From Pseudomonas vanderleydeniana (GTDB taxonomy: Bacteria > Pseudomonadota > Gammaproteobacteria > Pseudomonadales > Pseudomonadaceae), in assembly GCF_014268755.2 (NCBI RefSeq), contig NZ_CP077093.1, forward strand, positions 3,150,001 to 3,214,000: DNA of 64,000 bases, in the 5' to 3' direction. Made by a program: the position numbers and the translations under genes. Of this stretch, positions 36,519 to 44,526 are shown piece after piece. Below the pieces are notes generated by a model. The model was not told where the DNA came from. It was given only the letters and a program-made list of their open reading frames with translations, and ran no database searches. The first letter of the stretch is position 1; every line of letters starts with the position of its first letter.

Positions 36519-37397
36519 TCAGGCCGGCGGGTGGCTGGCAGCCTCATCGAGCAACCAGTGGGCGAACTGTGCAAGTGCCCGGGACGGCTCTGCCGTCGCG
36601 CGAGTGACCAGCACATAACGCTCGCTCAGTTGCGCGAATGTCGGCCAGGGCGCACTGAGTCGGCCGTCGCTCAACTCCTGTTCGACGTAGCGGCGCGGCA
36701 CCAGGGCCATGCCAATGCCGGCCTTGGCGGCTTCGATGAGCAGGGCGTAGCGGTCATAGGTGGGGCCTGTCGAGCCATTGGGCAGGTCGAGCTCGGCCAA
36801 CTGTGCATAGCGGCTCCAGCCATAGGGGCTTTCATGCTTGTGCAGCAGCGGCATGTCCCGCGCCGCGCTATCGGCCAGGCGCGGATGGCAGACGGCGACC
36901 ACCGGCTCCTCGAACAACGGCTGGACCTTCATTGGCTGCCAGATCGGATGTTCATAGTTGATCGCCGCGTGCAGGCCGCTTTCCTCAAGCGAGAAGGGCT
37001 GCGTTCTTTCGCGCAGGTTGACCTCGATGTCGGGATGGCGCTCGCGAAACCGCGCGAGCCGGGGGATCAGCCAGCGGCTGGCAAGCGTCGGGATCACGCC
37101 GATTTCCAGTGTGCTCGTACCTTGCGTGTCACTCATCAACTGGCGGGTATGGCGTTCGATGTCGGCCAGGGCGGTGCGCATGCGTGTCGCGTAGCTGGCG
37201 CCCGGAGCGGACAGCTCGACGCGGTTGCCCACGCGGTGAAACAGCCGTACCCCGAGAAAGTCTTCCAGCTTGGCGATCTGTCGGCTGATTGCGCCTTCGC
37301 TCAGCGACAGCTCCTGCGCGGCCTTGGCGAAGCTCTGGTGGCGTGCCGCAGCTTCCAGGGCGAGCAGCGCAGAGGTGCTGGGCAGACGTCGGGTCAT
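36519..37397 (-). CDS. LysR-family regulator, GcvA-like
   Basis: A 292-aa LysR protein. The N-terminus MTRRLPSTSALLALEAAARH with SLSEGAISRQIAKLEDFLGV is the GcvA/AmpR subfamily signature (promoters with neighbouring divergent genes are common targets). The ATG at 37397 gives the standard LysR start; the frame is open further upstream but without family sequence. It is divergent from the DUF998 gene at 37538 over 140 bp, which is its most likely target. Confidence 0.85.
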   Translation of the reverse strand: MTRRLPSTSALLALEAAARHQSFAKAAQELSLSEGAISRQIAKLEDFLGVRLFHRVGNRVELSAPGASYATRMRTALADIERHTRQLMSDTQGTSTLEIGVIPTLASRWLIPRLARFRERHPDIEVNLRERTQPFSLEESGLHAAINYEHPIWQPMKVQPLFEEPVVAVCHPRLADSAARDMPLLHKHESPYGWSRYAQLAELDLPNGSTGPTYDRYALLIEAAKAGIGMALVPRRYVEQELSDGRLSAPWPTFAQLSERYVLVTRATAEPSRALAQFAHWLLDEAASHPPA

Positions 37398-37537
37398 TGC
37401 GGGCCATCCATGGGGCAAGGGGGCGGCATCATGACGCATGCGCAAGCTGCCTTGCAAAAAAATCGGTAACGCGCGAGGAGGGTGTTCCCTAGCATGGAGC
37501 CCGGATTGACCACTACAAGACAAGGGAGTGCCGCATC

Positions 37538-38170
37538 GTGAAAACCACCGATCGTGCCTTGCTGGGATTGGGCGTATTGATTCCTTTCTGGCTGTTCCTG
37601 GGTGTTGCCCTGACCGCGTTGGCGTATCCGGGCTACAGCCATCTGGAACTGGCCATGAGCCAACTGGGCGCCGAGGGTGCACCGACTCACGGCTTCTCCG
37701 CCTGGCTGAACAACTTCCCACTGGGGCTTTGGTTCCTGCTCTTTGCCCTGGGTGTCGCCAGGCGGTTCAGGGATTCGCGACTGGCACTGCTGAGCGCCGC
37801 GCTGATCTTCGTGCATGGCCTGGCGAGCCTGGCTACCGGCTACTTCTCCTGCGACCAGGGGTGCGTGCCGGCCGAACCGTCACTTTCGCAGCAGATCCAC
37901 AACCTGTCGGGCCTGCTGATGTTCATCTCGCTGACGCTGGCGGCGTTGCTCTGGGTATTCCTTGGCAAGCGACTGCTGTCCTCGTCCGGTTTCGCCGTGT
38001 TCTCGGCGATCTGTGTCATCCTGTCGATCGCCACGGTGGCGATGATGGGCAAGGCCTTTGCCGAAGGGCACCTGTTTGGCCTGTACCAGCGACTCAACTA
38101 CGGGGTTTCGGTGGCCTGGGTCGCGGTGCTGGCGCTATTGGCCTTGCGTGGAGCAGCGAGAACGGCATGA
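37538..38170 (+). CDS. DUF998-family membrane protein
   Basis: A 210-aa protein with six predicted membrane segments (first: LLGLGVLIPFWLFLGVALTA). The pattern YPGYSHLELAMSQLGAEGAP after the first helix and GYFSCDQGC in the middle is typical of DUF998, also annotated as frpC-like membrane proteins. The start is GTG at 37538 with GGGAG nine bases upstream. It shares an ATGA overlap with the next gene, so the two are cotranscribed. Function unknown. Confidence 0.82.
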   Translation: MKTTDRALLGLGVLIPFWLFLGVALTALAYPGYSHLELAMSQLGAEGAPTHGFSAWLNNFPLGLWFLLFALGVARRFRDSRLALLSAALIFVHGLASLATGYFSCDQGCVPAEPSLSQQIHNLSGLLMFISLTLAALLWVFLGKRLLSSSGFAVFSAICVILSIATVAMMGKAFAEGHLFGLYQRLNYGVSVAWVAVLALLALRGAARTA

Positions 38171-38460
38171 GTGACAGGCAGGGCATCATCAAAGGCAGGA
38201 TCGAGGCACTGGTGGCGGCCAGCGCAGTGGACGAGATCACCTACCAGTCGGAGTGGCTGGGCTATCTGCCCTTCGGGGTCTACCACTGGATCGAGCACCA
38301 GGGCAAGGAGGTTTCCAGCGATTTTCCCGCAGGGTGGACGCTTGAGGACCTGGCCGGTCTGGAGCGTTCCGGGTTCCTTGAGTTGATTGAAAGTCAGCAG
38401 GACCCGACAGATGAATTCGATCGGCGAATCAGGTATCGCGTTTGCGTGGCACGCCCCTGA
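38167..38460 (+). CDS. Small protein of unknown function, translationally coupled to the DUF998 gene
   Basis: A 97-aa acidic, probably cytoplasmic protein (MSDRQGIIKGRIEALVAASA ... RRIRYRVCVARP). The ATG at 38167 overlaps the TGA of the upstream gene in an ATGA junction, which supports both the start and coexpression. I recognise no family. It contains several aromatic residues (EWLGYLPFGVYHWIEH) in the first half. Codon use matches neighbouring genes. Confidence 0.7.
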   Translation: MSDRQGIIKGRIEALVAASAVDEITYQSEWLGYLPFGVYHWIEHQGKEVSSDFPAGWTLEDLAGLERSGFLELIESQQDPTDEFDRRIRYRVCVARP

Positions 38461-38511
38461 GCCATGATAAGCTGGTGTTCGAGGCCGTTGGGCACTTTGG
38501 CTGCAGTGCTA

Positions 38512-39081
38512 CTAATACCACTCGCTCACCAGAAAGAAATGCTGTCCGTAGGCCTTTGCCGAAAGATCCGCTGCCCATGATCTTCGCCTCTTGAACTGTT
38601 CAAGAGGCGTGTCCGTTTCATCGTAAACGAGGGTGTATGAAGAACTTGCGGATATAGCACTACCTGTAGCACCCCAGTCCCACTCGTTGTAACGCGGATG
38701 TGGGCCAGGCAGGTTGCGCAACTGCTCCTCGTACTCGTGGCGCTTGAACTGAAAGTAGATCCAGTCGGCACCTATTTGATAGTGCCATAGCACGGCGAAC
38801 AGTCCGAAGGTCATCGCAGGCGCGGTGACGACACAAACCAGCCGGCGCCAGCGACGAGTCCACAGATTGATCAGCAATCCCAGGATAAAACTGCCTGAGG
38901 CAATCAGCGCCGGGATGAGAAACAGTGGGACTACCATGATCCAGAGATTGAACAAACGGTCCAGTTCAGGACTGATGTAGAGCATTACGCCAAACAACAG
39001 CCAGGCACAAAAGTGGCGGGCGGTAAATCGATCCATGCGTTTGGCCGGGATCGGTCCGGCCTGGGTATCCATTGTGTCCAA
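38512..39081 (-). CDS. Membrane protein of unknown function, paralogue A (TTG start)
   Basis: A 189-aa protein with three hydrophobic segments (FCAWLLFGVMLYIS; LWIMVVPLFLIPALIASGSF; CVVTAPAMTFGLFAVLWHYQ) and a soluble C-terminal part ending QHFFLVSEWY. It is a full-length paralogue of 40510-41079: LYIS-ELDR, NLWTRRW-RLV, SYTLVYDETD and YG-HFFLV are shared. The start is proposed as TTG at 39081 because GGAAGAAGCAGG precedes it and because this makes both paralogues exactly 189 aa with no gap; an in-frame ATG at 39099 would lie within this site. No function is known. Confidence 0.75.
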   Translation of the reverse strand: MDTMDTQAGPIPAKRMDRFTARHFCAWLLFGVMLYISPELDRLFNLWIMVVPLFLIPALIASGSFILGLLINLWTRRWRRLVCVVTAPAMTFGLFAVLWHYQIGADWIYFQFKRHEYEEQLRNLPGPHPRYNEWDWGATGSAISASSSYTLVYDETDTPLEQFKRRRSWAADLSAKAYGQHFFLVSEWY

Positions 39082-39264
39082 GATGCCTGCTTCTTCCATG
39101 AGGGCGTGACCGGGCTCGGCCTCCGCCAGGGCGCGGGATTTTCTTCAAATCTGACTGGGCTGTCCAGAGACGGTTGGCAGGCGTGCCGGATGGCTCGTTT
39201 ACCATGGTCGCGCAAGCAGCTCCCCGGTACCATTGGGCCCATTCTTTTTCCCAAGGATTGGTCG

Positions 39265-39906
39265 ATGAAACACCTGGATGAACTGATCGAGCGCGATGAC
39301 CCGGCGATGCCGATCATTCGCGAAATGCTGGCAGGTGCAACACGGCCCTATCGGTTGCTGCCGGCATCCAGCGAAAACGCCCGGGTCCTGAGCCACTTGC
39401 AGGTGACCACCCGCTCGACATTGGGAGCGATGGCCTACGAGACGGGCGGTCTGCTGATCGATCACGGTTGGTTGCGCATACTCGGTTCCGGGGCCGCTGA
39501 ACTCTCGCGAAACCTCGTCGACTGGAACGACCAGCGCGCCGAAGGGCACCTGCTGGTGGCCGACGATGCCGCAGGCGGTTTCTTTTCGATCAATGGCGGG
39601 GCGCTGGGCGATGATCGCGGCGCGATGTATTACTGGGCGCCGGATACCCTGGCCTGGGAGCCGCTGGAGATCGGCTACACGGATTTTCTGGGCTGGGCCC
39701 TGAGTGACCAGCTCACGGCGTTCTACGAGAGCCTGCGCTGGGACGGTTGGGTCGAGGACACGCAGGCGCTGGGCGCGGACCGATGTTTCAACTTCTTCCC
39801 GTTTCTCTGGAGCCGTGAAGGTTCGGTACAAGGCAGTCAGCGCAAGGCAGTCGACATCGCCGAACAGTTCAGCGTGAACACCGAACTTTCACGGACACTC
39901 GGTTAA
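39265..39906 (+). CDS. DUF2625-family protein
   Basis: A 213-aa protein starting MKHLDELIERDDPAMPIIRE. The middle segment THR-STLGAMAYETGGLLIDHG, the GSG-containing loop and GGFFSINGGALGDDRGAMYY followed by WEPLEIGYTDFL match the DUF2625 family (SMI1/KNR4-like immunity or scaffold folds are distantly similar). The ATG at 39265 follows CAAGGATTGGTCG. It stands between the two membrane-protein paralogues with a nucleotidyltransferase-like gene 30 bp downstream. Confidence 0.8.
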   Translation: MKHLDELIERDDPAMPIIREMLAGATRPYRLLPASSENARVLSHLQVTTRSTLGAMAYETGGLLIDHGWLRILGSGAAELSRNLVDWNDQRAEGHLLVADDAAGGFFSINGGALGDDRGAMYYWAPDTLAWEPLEIGYTDFLGWALSDQLTAFYESLRWDGWVEDTQALGADRCFNFFPFLWSREGSVQGSQRKAVDIAEQFSVNTELSRTLG

Positions 39907-39936
39907 GGTAGAGGATCGATCCCAAGGGACTCCCTC

Positions 39937-40503
39937 ATGACACTGACTGTCGAACGCCTGATCAGCCTGGCCATGGCCAACCCGATAAACGCCGAGATCA
40001 CCTCACGCTTGCCTTCGCTGGGGCTGGGGCAGTGCATGCTCGCCGCAGGCTGCCTGTTTCAGGCGGTGTGGAATCAGCAGGCGAAACTGCCGGCCGACTG
40101 GGGAATAAAGGACTATGACATTTTCTACTTCGACGAGGACCTGTCCTGGGAAGCCGAGGATGCGGTCATTCGCTCGGTCGAGCGACTTTTCAAGGATCTT
40201 GGGGTCAACATCGAGGCGAAGAACCAGGCCCGGGTCCACCTCTGGTACAAGGAACGGTTTGGCCGCTGCTACTCCCAACTGCATTCAACCCGGGAGGGGA
40301 TCGATCGCTACCTGGTTGCCGGGACGTGCATCGGGTTGGAGGTTGCCACCGGCGAGCTCTATGCGCCGTATGGGCTGACTGACGTGGAGCAGGGCATTCT
40401 GCGTATCAACCCTGAACACCCTGATCCTCACCTGTTCGAGCTGAAAGCAAAAAGCTATCAGGCTCGGTGGCCCTGGTTGAGGATCATCCCAACCGGGCCG
40501 TAA
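39937..40503 (+). CDS. Nucleotidyltransferase-family protein (PF06042/DUF925 type)
   Basis: A 188-aa protein. The segment MLAAGCLFQAVWNQQAKLPA, then GIKDYDIFYFDEDLSWEAED, matches the DUF925 nucleotidyltransferase-like family, with the Asp-x-Asp pair in DYDIFYFD as likely metal site and HLWYKERFG later. Substrate unknown. It starts 30 bp after the DUF2625 gene and is probably cotranscribed. It ends only 6 bp from the convergent paralogue B gene. Confidence 0.82.
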   Translation: MTLTVERLISLAMANPINAEITSRLPSLGLGQCMLAAGCLFQAVWNQQAKLPADWGIKDYDIFYFDEDLSWEAEDAVIRSVERLFKDLGVNIEAKNQARVHLWYKERFGRCYSQLHSTREGIDRYLVAGTCIGLEVATGELYAPYGLTDVEQGILRINPEHPDPHLFELKAKSYQARWPWLRIIPTGP

Positions 40504-40509
40504 TGGCCT

Positions 40510-41079
40510 TCAACGCAGTTCGGTCACCAGGAAGAAGTGGTGTCCGTAGGGTTGTACCGAGGCATCAGCCTGCCAGCGCTTGTCGTTCTTGGGCTGCGTC
40601 AGCGGCTTGTCCGTTTCATCGTAGACCAGGGTGTAGGCCACGTTCGTGCCGGCATCGCCGCCGGTCGAACCCCAGCTCCACTCGTGATACTTGGCGGATG
40701 ACTGCGGCAGGCTGCGGATCATCTCCAGATAGACATGCCGTTTCAGCTGGAAGCTCACCCAGCCGGCATCCACGCCATAGTGGTACGAGGCGGTCAGCAG
40801 GCCGACGGTGATGACCGGGGCGACGACAACCGAGACCAGGCGTTTCCAGCGGCGTGTCCAGAGGTTGGCCACGAAACCGACGACGAAGCTCCCGGAAGCG
40901 ACCAGCGCAGGGGCCGTGAGCAAAGGGATCAGCAGGAGCCAGAGGCCCAGCATGCGGTCCAGTTCACTGCTGATGTAGAGAATCAGGCAGAACACCAGCC
41001 AGTCGCCGAGATGGCGTACGGTGAAACGATCGGCTGTGTCCTCGGCTGAGGGTTTGATGCTCGTATCGAGAATGCTCAA
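40510..41079 (-). CDS. Membrane protein of unknown function, paralogue B (TTG start)
   Basis: A 189-aa protein aligned without gaps to 38512-39081. Shared features: ADRFTVRHL N-terminus, three hydrophobic segments (LVFCLILYIS; LLIPLLTAPALVASGSFVVG; VVVAPVITVGLLTASYHYG), NLWTRRWKRLV, YTLVYDETDKPL and HHFFLVTELR. The TTG at 41079 has GGAAGGAC eight bases upstream; the frame is open to 41169 but the extra 30 residues are not shared. The pair flanks the DUF2625 and nucleotidyltransferase genes on both sides and suggests a local duplication. Confidence 0.75.
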   Translation of the reverse strand: MSILDTSIKPSAEDTADRFTVRHLGDWLVFCLILYISSELDRMLGLWLLLIPLLTAPALVASGSFVVGFVANLWTRRWKRLVSVVVAPVITVGLLTASYHYGVDAGWVSFQLKRHVYLEMIRSLPQSSAKYHEWSWGSTGGDAGTNVAYTLVYDETDKPLTQPKNDKRWQADASVQPYGHHFFLVTELR

Positions 41080-41492
41080 GGCGTCTGTCCTTCCATGACA
41101 ACGCGAAATGCCCGGTGTCCTTTCGCGTACTGCTGTACCAGAAGGGGCGGGAATTACTTCAACTCGCAACGATCTTTTCTGAAATCGTCGATGACCGGGT
41201 TCCGTCCCTGGAAGACGGTATAGTCAATGGTGACTAGTCAGTCAATCGATATTCGCTCTCGATGATCAGATGTTTGAACTGTTCGACAAACTCGGAAGCC
41301 GTATTTCCGGGTACTTACAATTAGTGGCTCTTTGATATCTATTGCCCTTGCACGAGCTCAATGGATCCTGCCGCAGCCGTGCGTTATGGATTGGCACGTT
41401 CGTGCTCAAATGACTCCTGTAAGGCTGCATGATGGCTAAGTGAAATCAAGTCCGATCAGAGTCTATCCAGATTGCAGTCGTTGTATGAGATA

Positions 41493-41626
41493 CATATCAA
41501 GTAAGGAGTATGGCTTTTTGATATTAACGCCACTTTGTTTGTCGGCTTTCTACTCATGTAGCCGGGTCCCGCTAGTTCATGCCCTGAAGACAAGGGTTCA
41601 TGTAAAAAGCTGATCCGTTGGAGATC
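41493..41626 (+). promoter_or_regulatory. Leader copy A: duplicate of the aldehyde-dehydrogenase promoter/leader
   Basis: The gap 41080-41763 is AT-rich and has no large gene. Its right part repeats the sequence upstream of the aldehyde dehydrogenase gene (44377-44526). Shared blocks in the same order: ATATCAAGTAAG/ACATCAAATAAG, CTTTTTGATA at 41514/44399, CTACTCAT/CCACTCAT at 41550/44435 (36 bp on in both), GTTCATGCCC at 41575/44471, and TTCATGTAAAA/TTCATATAAAA. It ends in GTTGGAGATC before an ATG at 41627. Copy B has 11 bp more between two of the blocks, one helical turn. Confidence 0.65.
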
Positions 41627-41743
41627 ATGTCGCGGGGTAGCTTATCGCTCGGAAAGTGCATCAGGTCCTTGCTCGAAACAGCGTTCTCCAGGAGGGTTAT
41701 TCTGCAACTGGCTGGCTGTTTCCAGGCCCGGCCGGAAGCGTGA
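41627..41743 (+). CDS. Possible 38-codon ORF behind leader copy A
   Basis: ATG at 41627 is preceded by TTGGAG and opens a 38-aa frame (MSRGSLSLGKCIRSLLETAF ... QLAGCFQARPEA) to TGA at 41741-41743. It is proposed only because it takes the place that the aldehyde dehydrogenase start takes behind leader copy B. It shows no similarity to that enzyme and no family. It may be a leader peptide, what is left of a lost gene, or chance. Confidence 0.25.
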   Translation: MSRGSLSLGKCIRSLLETAFSRRVILQLAGCFQARPEA

Positions 41744-41763
41744 GTCCTCCGACCGGGTTGCGC

Positions 41764-42996
41764 TCAGCCGACCGCGATGGGCAATGACTCGCTGATGCGC
41801 CGGGTCAGCAGTTCGCAGTACCAATCGACGAACTGGTTGACGCCGGTTTCGATCAGCGGTGAGTAGGGACCTGGCGTGTAGGCCGGGGAGGTCACGCCGA
41901 CCTGGGCGCCCTCGACCAGCCGGCGGTCCTGGTCGTTGGTGGCCATCCAGACCTTGGTCAGGCGTTCGATGTCATAGTCCACGCCCTCCTGGGCGTCCTT
42001 GGGCACCAGCCATTTGGTGGTGACCACCGTTTCACCCGGGCCGACCGGCAGCACGCGGAAACTCAAGGCGTGGTCGCCCAGGAAGTGGTTCCAGGTCGAG
42101 GGGTAGTTGAAGTAGAGCAGGGCACCGATGTTGTCCACGCCGCTACGGTCCAGGCGGCGTCCGACCACGGCAGGCTGGCCGTCCAGGGTGTAGCTGCTGG
42201 CCCCCGGGTTGAGCGGGATACGGGTCATGCGAAACTGGCCGGCCGGGTCCATCACCTGACGGCTGGCCAGGCCTGCGGCCTCGCAGGTATCACAGTACTC
42301 AGCCAGTGCCGGGTCTTCCTCGCCACCGCCACGCACCGAGGCCAGTTCGGTGTAGGAGCTCAACAGCTCCGGGTGAGTGCCGTCGCAGTGATAGCACTCA
42401 CGGTTGTTTTCAAACACCAGTTTCCAGTTGCCTTTTTCCACCAGGGTGGCCTCGAAGGCAACCTTGCAGTCTTCCAGGTAGTGTGGACCGATGAAGGGGG
42501 AGACGGCACTGCGGAATTTCTCGAAGTCCGGTGCGACTTTCGCCACGCAGACATAGATGTAGCTGTGCACGATTTCGCAATGCGCCGGGATCAGGTCATG
42601 CTCGGCAAGGTTGAAGTCCGGGCCCATGTTGCCGGCGTACAGTAGCTTGCCGTCCAGCTCGAAGGTCCATTTGTGGTAGGGGCAGACGAGCTTGGCCACC
42701 TTGCCCTTGTCTTCGCTGCAGACCTTGGAACCGCGATGCCGGCAGGCGTTGTGAAAGGCGCGAACGGCACCGTCCTTGCCGCGTACCACGACGATGGGGT
42801 AATCGCCGATCTGCAGGGTCAGGTACTGGCCGGTCTTTTCCAGCTCGAAGGTATGCCCGGCGAAGATCCACTCGCGGTGCCAGATCTGTTCGAGATCCTG
42901 GCGATAGACATCGACATCCGAATACACGGATCCAGGGAGTCCATGTTGCGCCTTGCGTTGTTTGATCAGGTCTAATACTGCAGTTTTCGCTTGCAT
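41764..42996 (-). CDS. Rieske-type oxygenase alpha subunit (GbcA/stachydrine-demethylase-like)
   Basis: A 410-aa oxygenase. The Rieske [2Fe-2S] ligands are Cys-x-His in NACRHRGSKVC and Cys-x-x-His in CPYHKWTFE. The mononuclear iron site is in NNRECYHCDGTHPELL, the form found in the glycine-betaine/stachydrine N-demethylase group, not in aromatic dioxygenases. It probably removes an N-methyl group as formaldehyde from a quaternary amine. No ferredoxin-reductase (GbcB-like) partner gene is present in the window. It is divergent from the LysR gene and faces the ABC/catabolic operon's side of the cluster. Confidence 0.85.
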   Translation of the reverse strand: MQAKTAVLDLIKQRKAQHGLPGSVYSDVDVYRQDLEQIWHREWIFAGHTFELEKTGQYLTLQIGDYPIVVVRGKDGAVRAFHNACRHRGSKVCSEDKGKVAKLVCPYHKWTFELDGKLLYAGNMGPDFNLAEHDLIPAHCEIVHSYIYVCVAKVAPDFEKFRSAVSPFIGPHYLEDCKVAFEATLVEKGNWKLVFENNRECYHCDGTHPELLSSYTELASVRGGGEEDPALAEYCDTCEAAGLASRQVMDPAGQFRMTRIPLNPGASSYTLDGQPAVVGRRLDRSGVDNIGALLYFNYPSTWNHFLGDHALSFRVLPVGPGETVVTTKWLVPKDAQEGVDYDIERLTKVWMATNDQDRRLVEGAQVGVTSPAYTPGPYSPLIETGVNQFVDWYCELLTRRISESLPIAVG

Positions 42997-43212
42997 GTCT
43001 TTAATAGACTCCCGGGATTGTTTTTGTATGGGGCAGCTTTGCTATCGAAAGGGGAAAGTTACCCAGGCGGTTTTCGCCCGCTCTATAGGTAAATCGGATA
43101 ATCTGCTAGTGCAGGGACCGGATGATTTGTTCACTTCTTTCGTGCGAAGTCTAGGGACAAGCGGTCGGCAGAAGAACCGACATTTTCTACAAGCTATTGA
43201 TGAGATTCCGTA

Positions 43213-44190
43213 ATGGTTAAAGCGACCGACCCCGATCAAAGCCTCATCAAGCTGCCCTCGTTGCGAGCGGTCAAGGCGTTTGTGGCGGCAGCCCGGTATC
43301 AGAATTTCACCCGGGCGGCCGAGGCCCTTTGCGTGACGCAAGGCGCCATCAGCCGGCAGATCCGCGAGCTCGAAGAGCACCTCGGCGCCGAACTCTTCAC
43401 CCGCGCAGGGCGCGCGGTGGAGCTGACTTCAGCCGGCTCGATCTTTTTTGACGTGGTGCAGTTGTCCTTCACCAATATCGGCCAGGCCGCCGAGCGCATC
43501 CGCAGCAATGCTAGTTCCAAGCATGTGGTCACGTTGTGCTGCTCGCATGCCTTTGCCAATTTCTGGCTGGCGCCCAGGCTGCCGGATTTCTTCCAGGCCC
43601 ATCCGGAGATCGACCTGAACCTGGTGGTCACGCAGAACTTCCTGTCCCTGGAGACCGGCGTCCACCCGGACATGATCATCTGCAAGTTGATGATGGGCCA
43701 CGATGGTTATCACAGCCAGCCGTTGATGTGCGATGTGATCTACCCGGTGTGCACGCCGCAGTACCTGGAACGGCATCCCGAGTTGCAGACCCTGCAGGAT
43801 TTTCGCGACACCGCCTTGCTGAACCTCAGCCCCTATGGCCGCTCCCAGGTGGCCGAGCACGTCGACTGGGATGTCTGGTTCGCCTACCACGGTATCGACT
43901 TCAAGGCACGGCCCAGCCATGCCCCGCATTTCTTCAATGCCAACGACTACAACCTGATCATCCAGCTGGCCCTGAGTCACCAGGGCGTCGCGCTGGGCTG
44001 GCATTACCTGGTCGCACCGCTGATCGAGCAGGGACTGCTGGTGCGTCCGGTCCAGGAGCAACTGGTGCACCGGGAAACCCTGCATTACCTCAGTTTCAAG
44101 GAGGACAAGGGCCGTGACCCGAGCTGCTGCAAGCTGCGTGACTGGCTCACCGAACAGTTCGCGGTGCACGTGGAGCCCCACGAGTCATGA
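43213..44190 (+). CDS. LysR-family regulator of the betaine-like cluster, GcvA subfamily
   Basis: A 325-aa LysR protein. LPSLRAVKAFVAAARYQNFT and CVTQGAISRQIRELEEHLGA form the helix-turn-helix of the GcvA subfamily; the effector domain follows (VVTLCCSHAFANFWLAPRLP). It lies between the divergent Rieske gene (216 bp gap) and the aldehyde dehydrogenase gene, so it is the probable activator of both and a candidate binder of the duplicated leader sequence. The C-terminal part is Cys/His-rich (PSCCKLRDW). Confidence 0.87.
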   Translation: MVKATDPDQSLIKLPSLRAVKAFVAAARYQNFTRAAEALCVTQGAISRQIRELEEHLGAELFTRAGRAVELTSAGSIFFDVVQLSFTNIGQAAERIRSNASSKHVVTLCCSHAFANFWLAPRLPDFFQAHPEIDLNLVVTQNFLSLETGVHPDMIICKLMMGHDGYHSQPLMCDVIYPVCTPQYLERHPELQTLQDFRDTALLNLSPYGRSQVAEHVDWDVWFAYHGIDFKARPSHAPHFFNANDYNLIIQLALSHQGVALGWHYLVAPLIEQGLLVRPVQEQLVHRETLHYLSFKEDKGRDPSCCKLRDWLTEQFAVHVEPHES

Positions 44191-44252
44191 GCCCAGCTCA
44201 TCAATAGCTCGCCGTAAAAGTCGTTTTCCCGATTTTTCCCCTCGCTCTATCC

Positions 44253-44289
44253 TTCACCTCGAAAGCTGACAAGCACTTTTCGAGGTGAA
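44253..44289. repeat. Perfect 12-bp inverted repeat behind the LysR gene
   Basis: TTCACCTCGAAA at 44253-44264 pairs with TTTCGAGGTGAA at 44278-44289 around a 13-nt loop. No T run follows, so it is a poor terminator; it may be an operator or a transcript-stabilising hairpin at the edge of the 336-bp gap before the aldehyde dehydrogenase gene. Confidence 0.6.
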
Positions 44290-44376
44290 TGGCAGTCTCT
44301 TACCTAAACCATGCGGACATGCCTTGGGCTGTTATAGCTGTAGGCAAACAACAATAAAACTCGCGTGCTGATCACT

Positions 44377-44526
44377 CACATCAAATAAGTGCCTTGTACT
44401 TTTTGATAGTAGCTCCGTCTTTATTGTTTGGCTGCCACTCATCGAACTAGCGTGAAGCTGTGGCCGGCCTGTTCATGCCCAAAAACACGGCTTCATATAA
44501 AAGTGTGCCCATTGGGAGGCAATACT
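44377..44526 (+). promoter_or_regulatory. Leader copy B: promoter/leader of the aldehyde dehydrogenase operon
   Basis: This region carries the shared blocks listed for copy A and ends in GGGAGG, the ribosome binding site of the GTG start at 44527. CTTCATATAAAAG near 44491-44503 could supply a -10 (TATAAA at 44496-44501), with the upstream GTTCATGCCC block as an activator or -35 region; that assignment is a guess. The conservation between the two copies marks the segment as functional. Confidence 0.6.

Noticed and set aside
37394..37816. A 140-codon minus-strand frame upstream of the GcvA-like gene and its extension to 400 codons
   Set aside because: The added residues show no LysR similarity and overlap the start of the DUF998 gene on the other strand.
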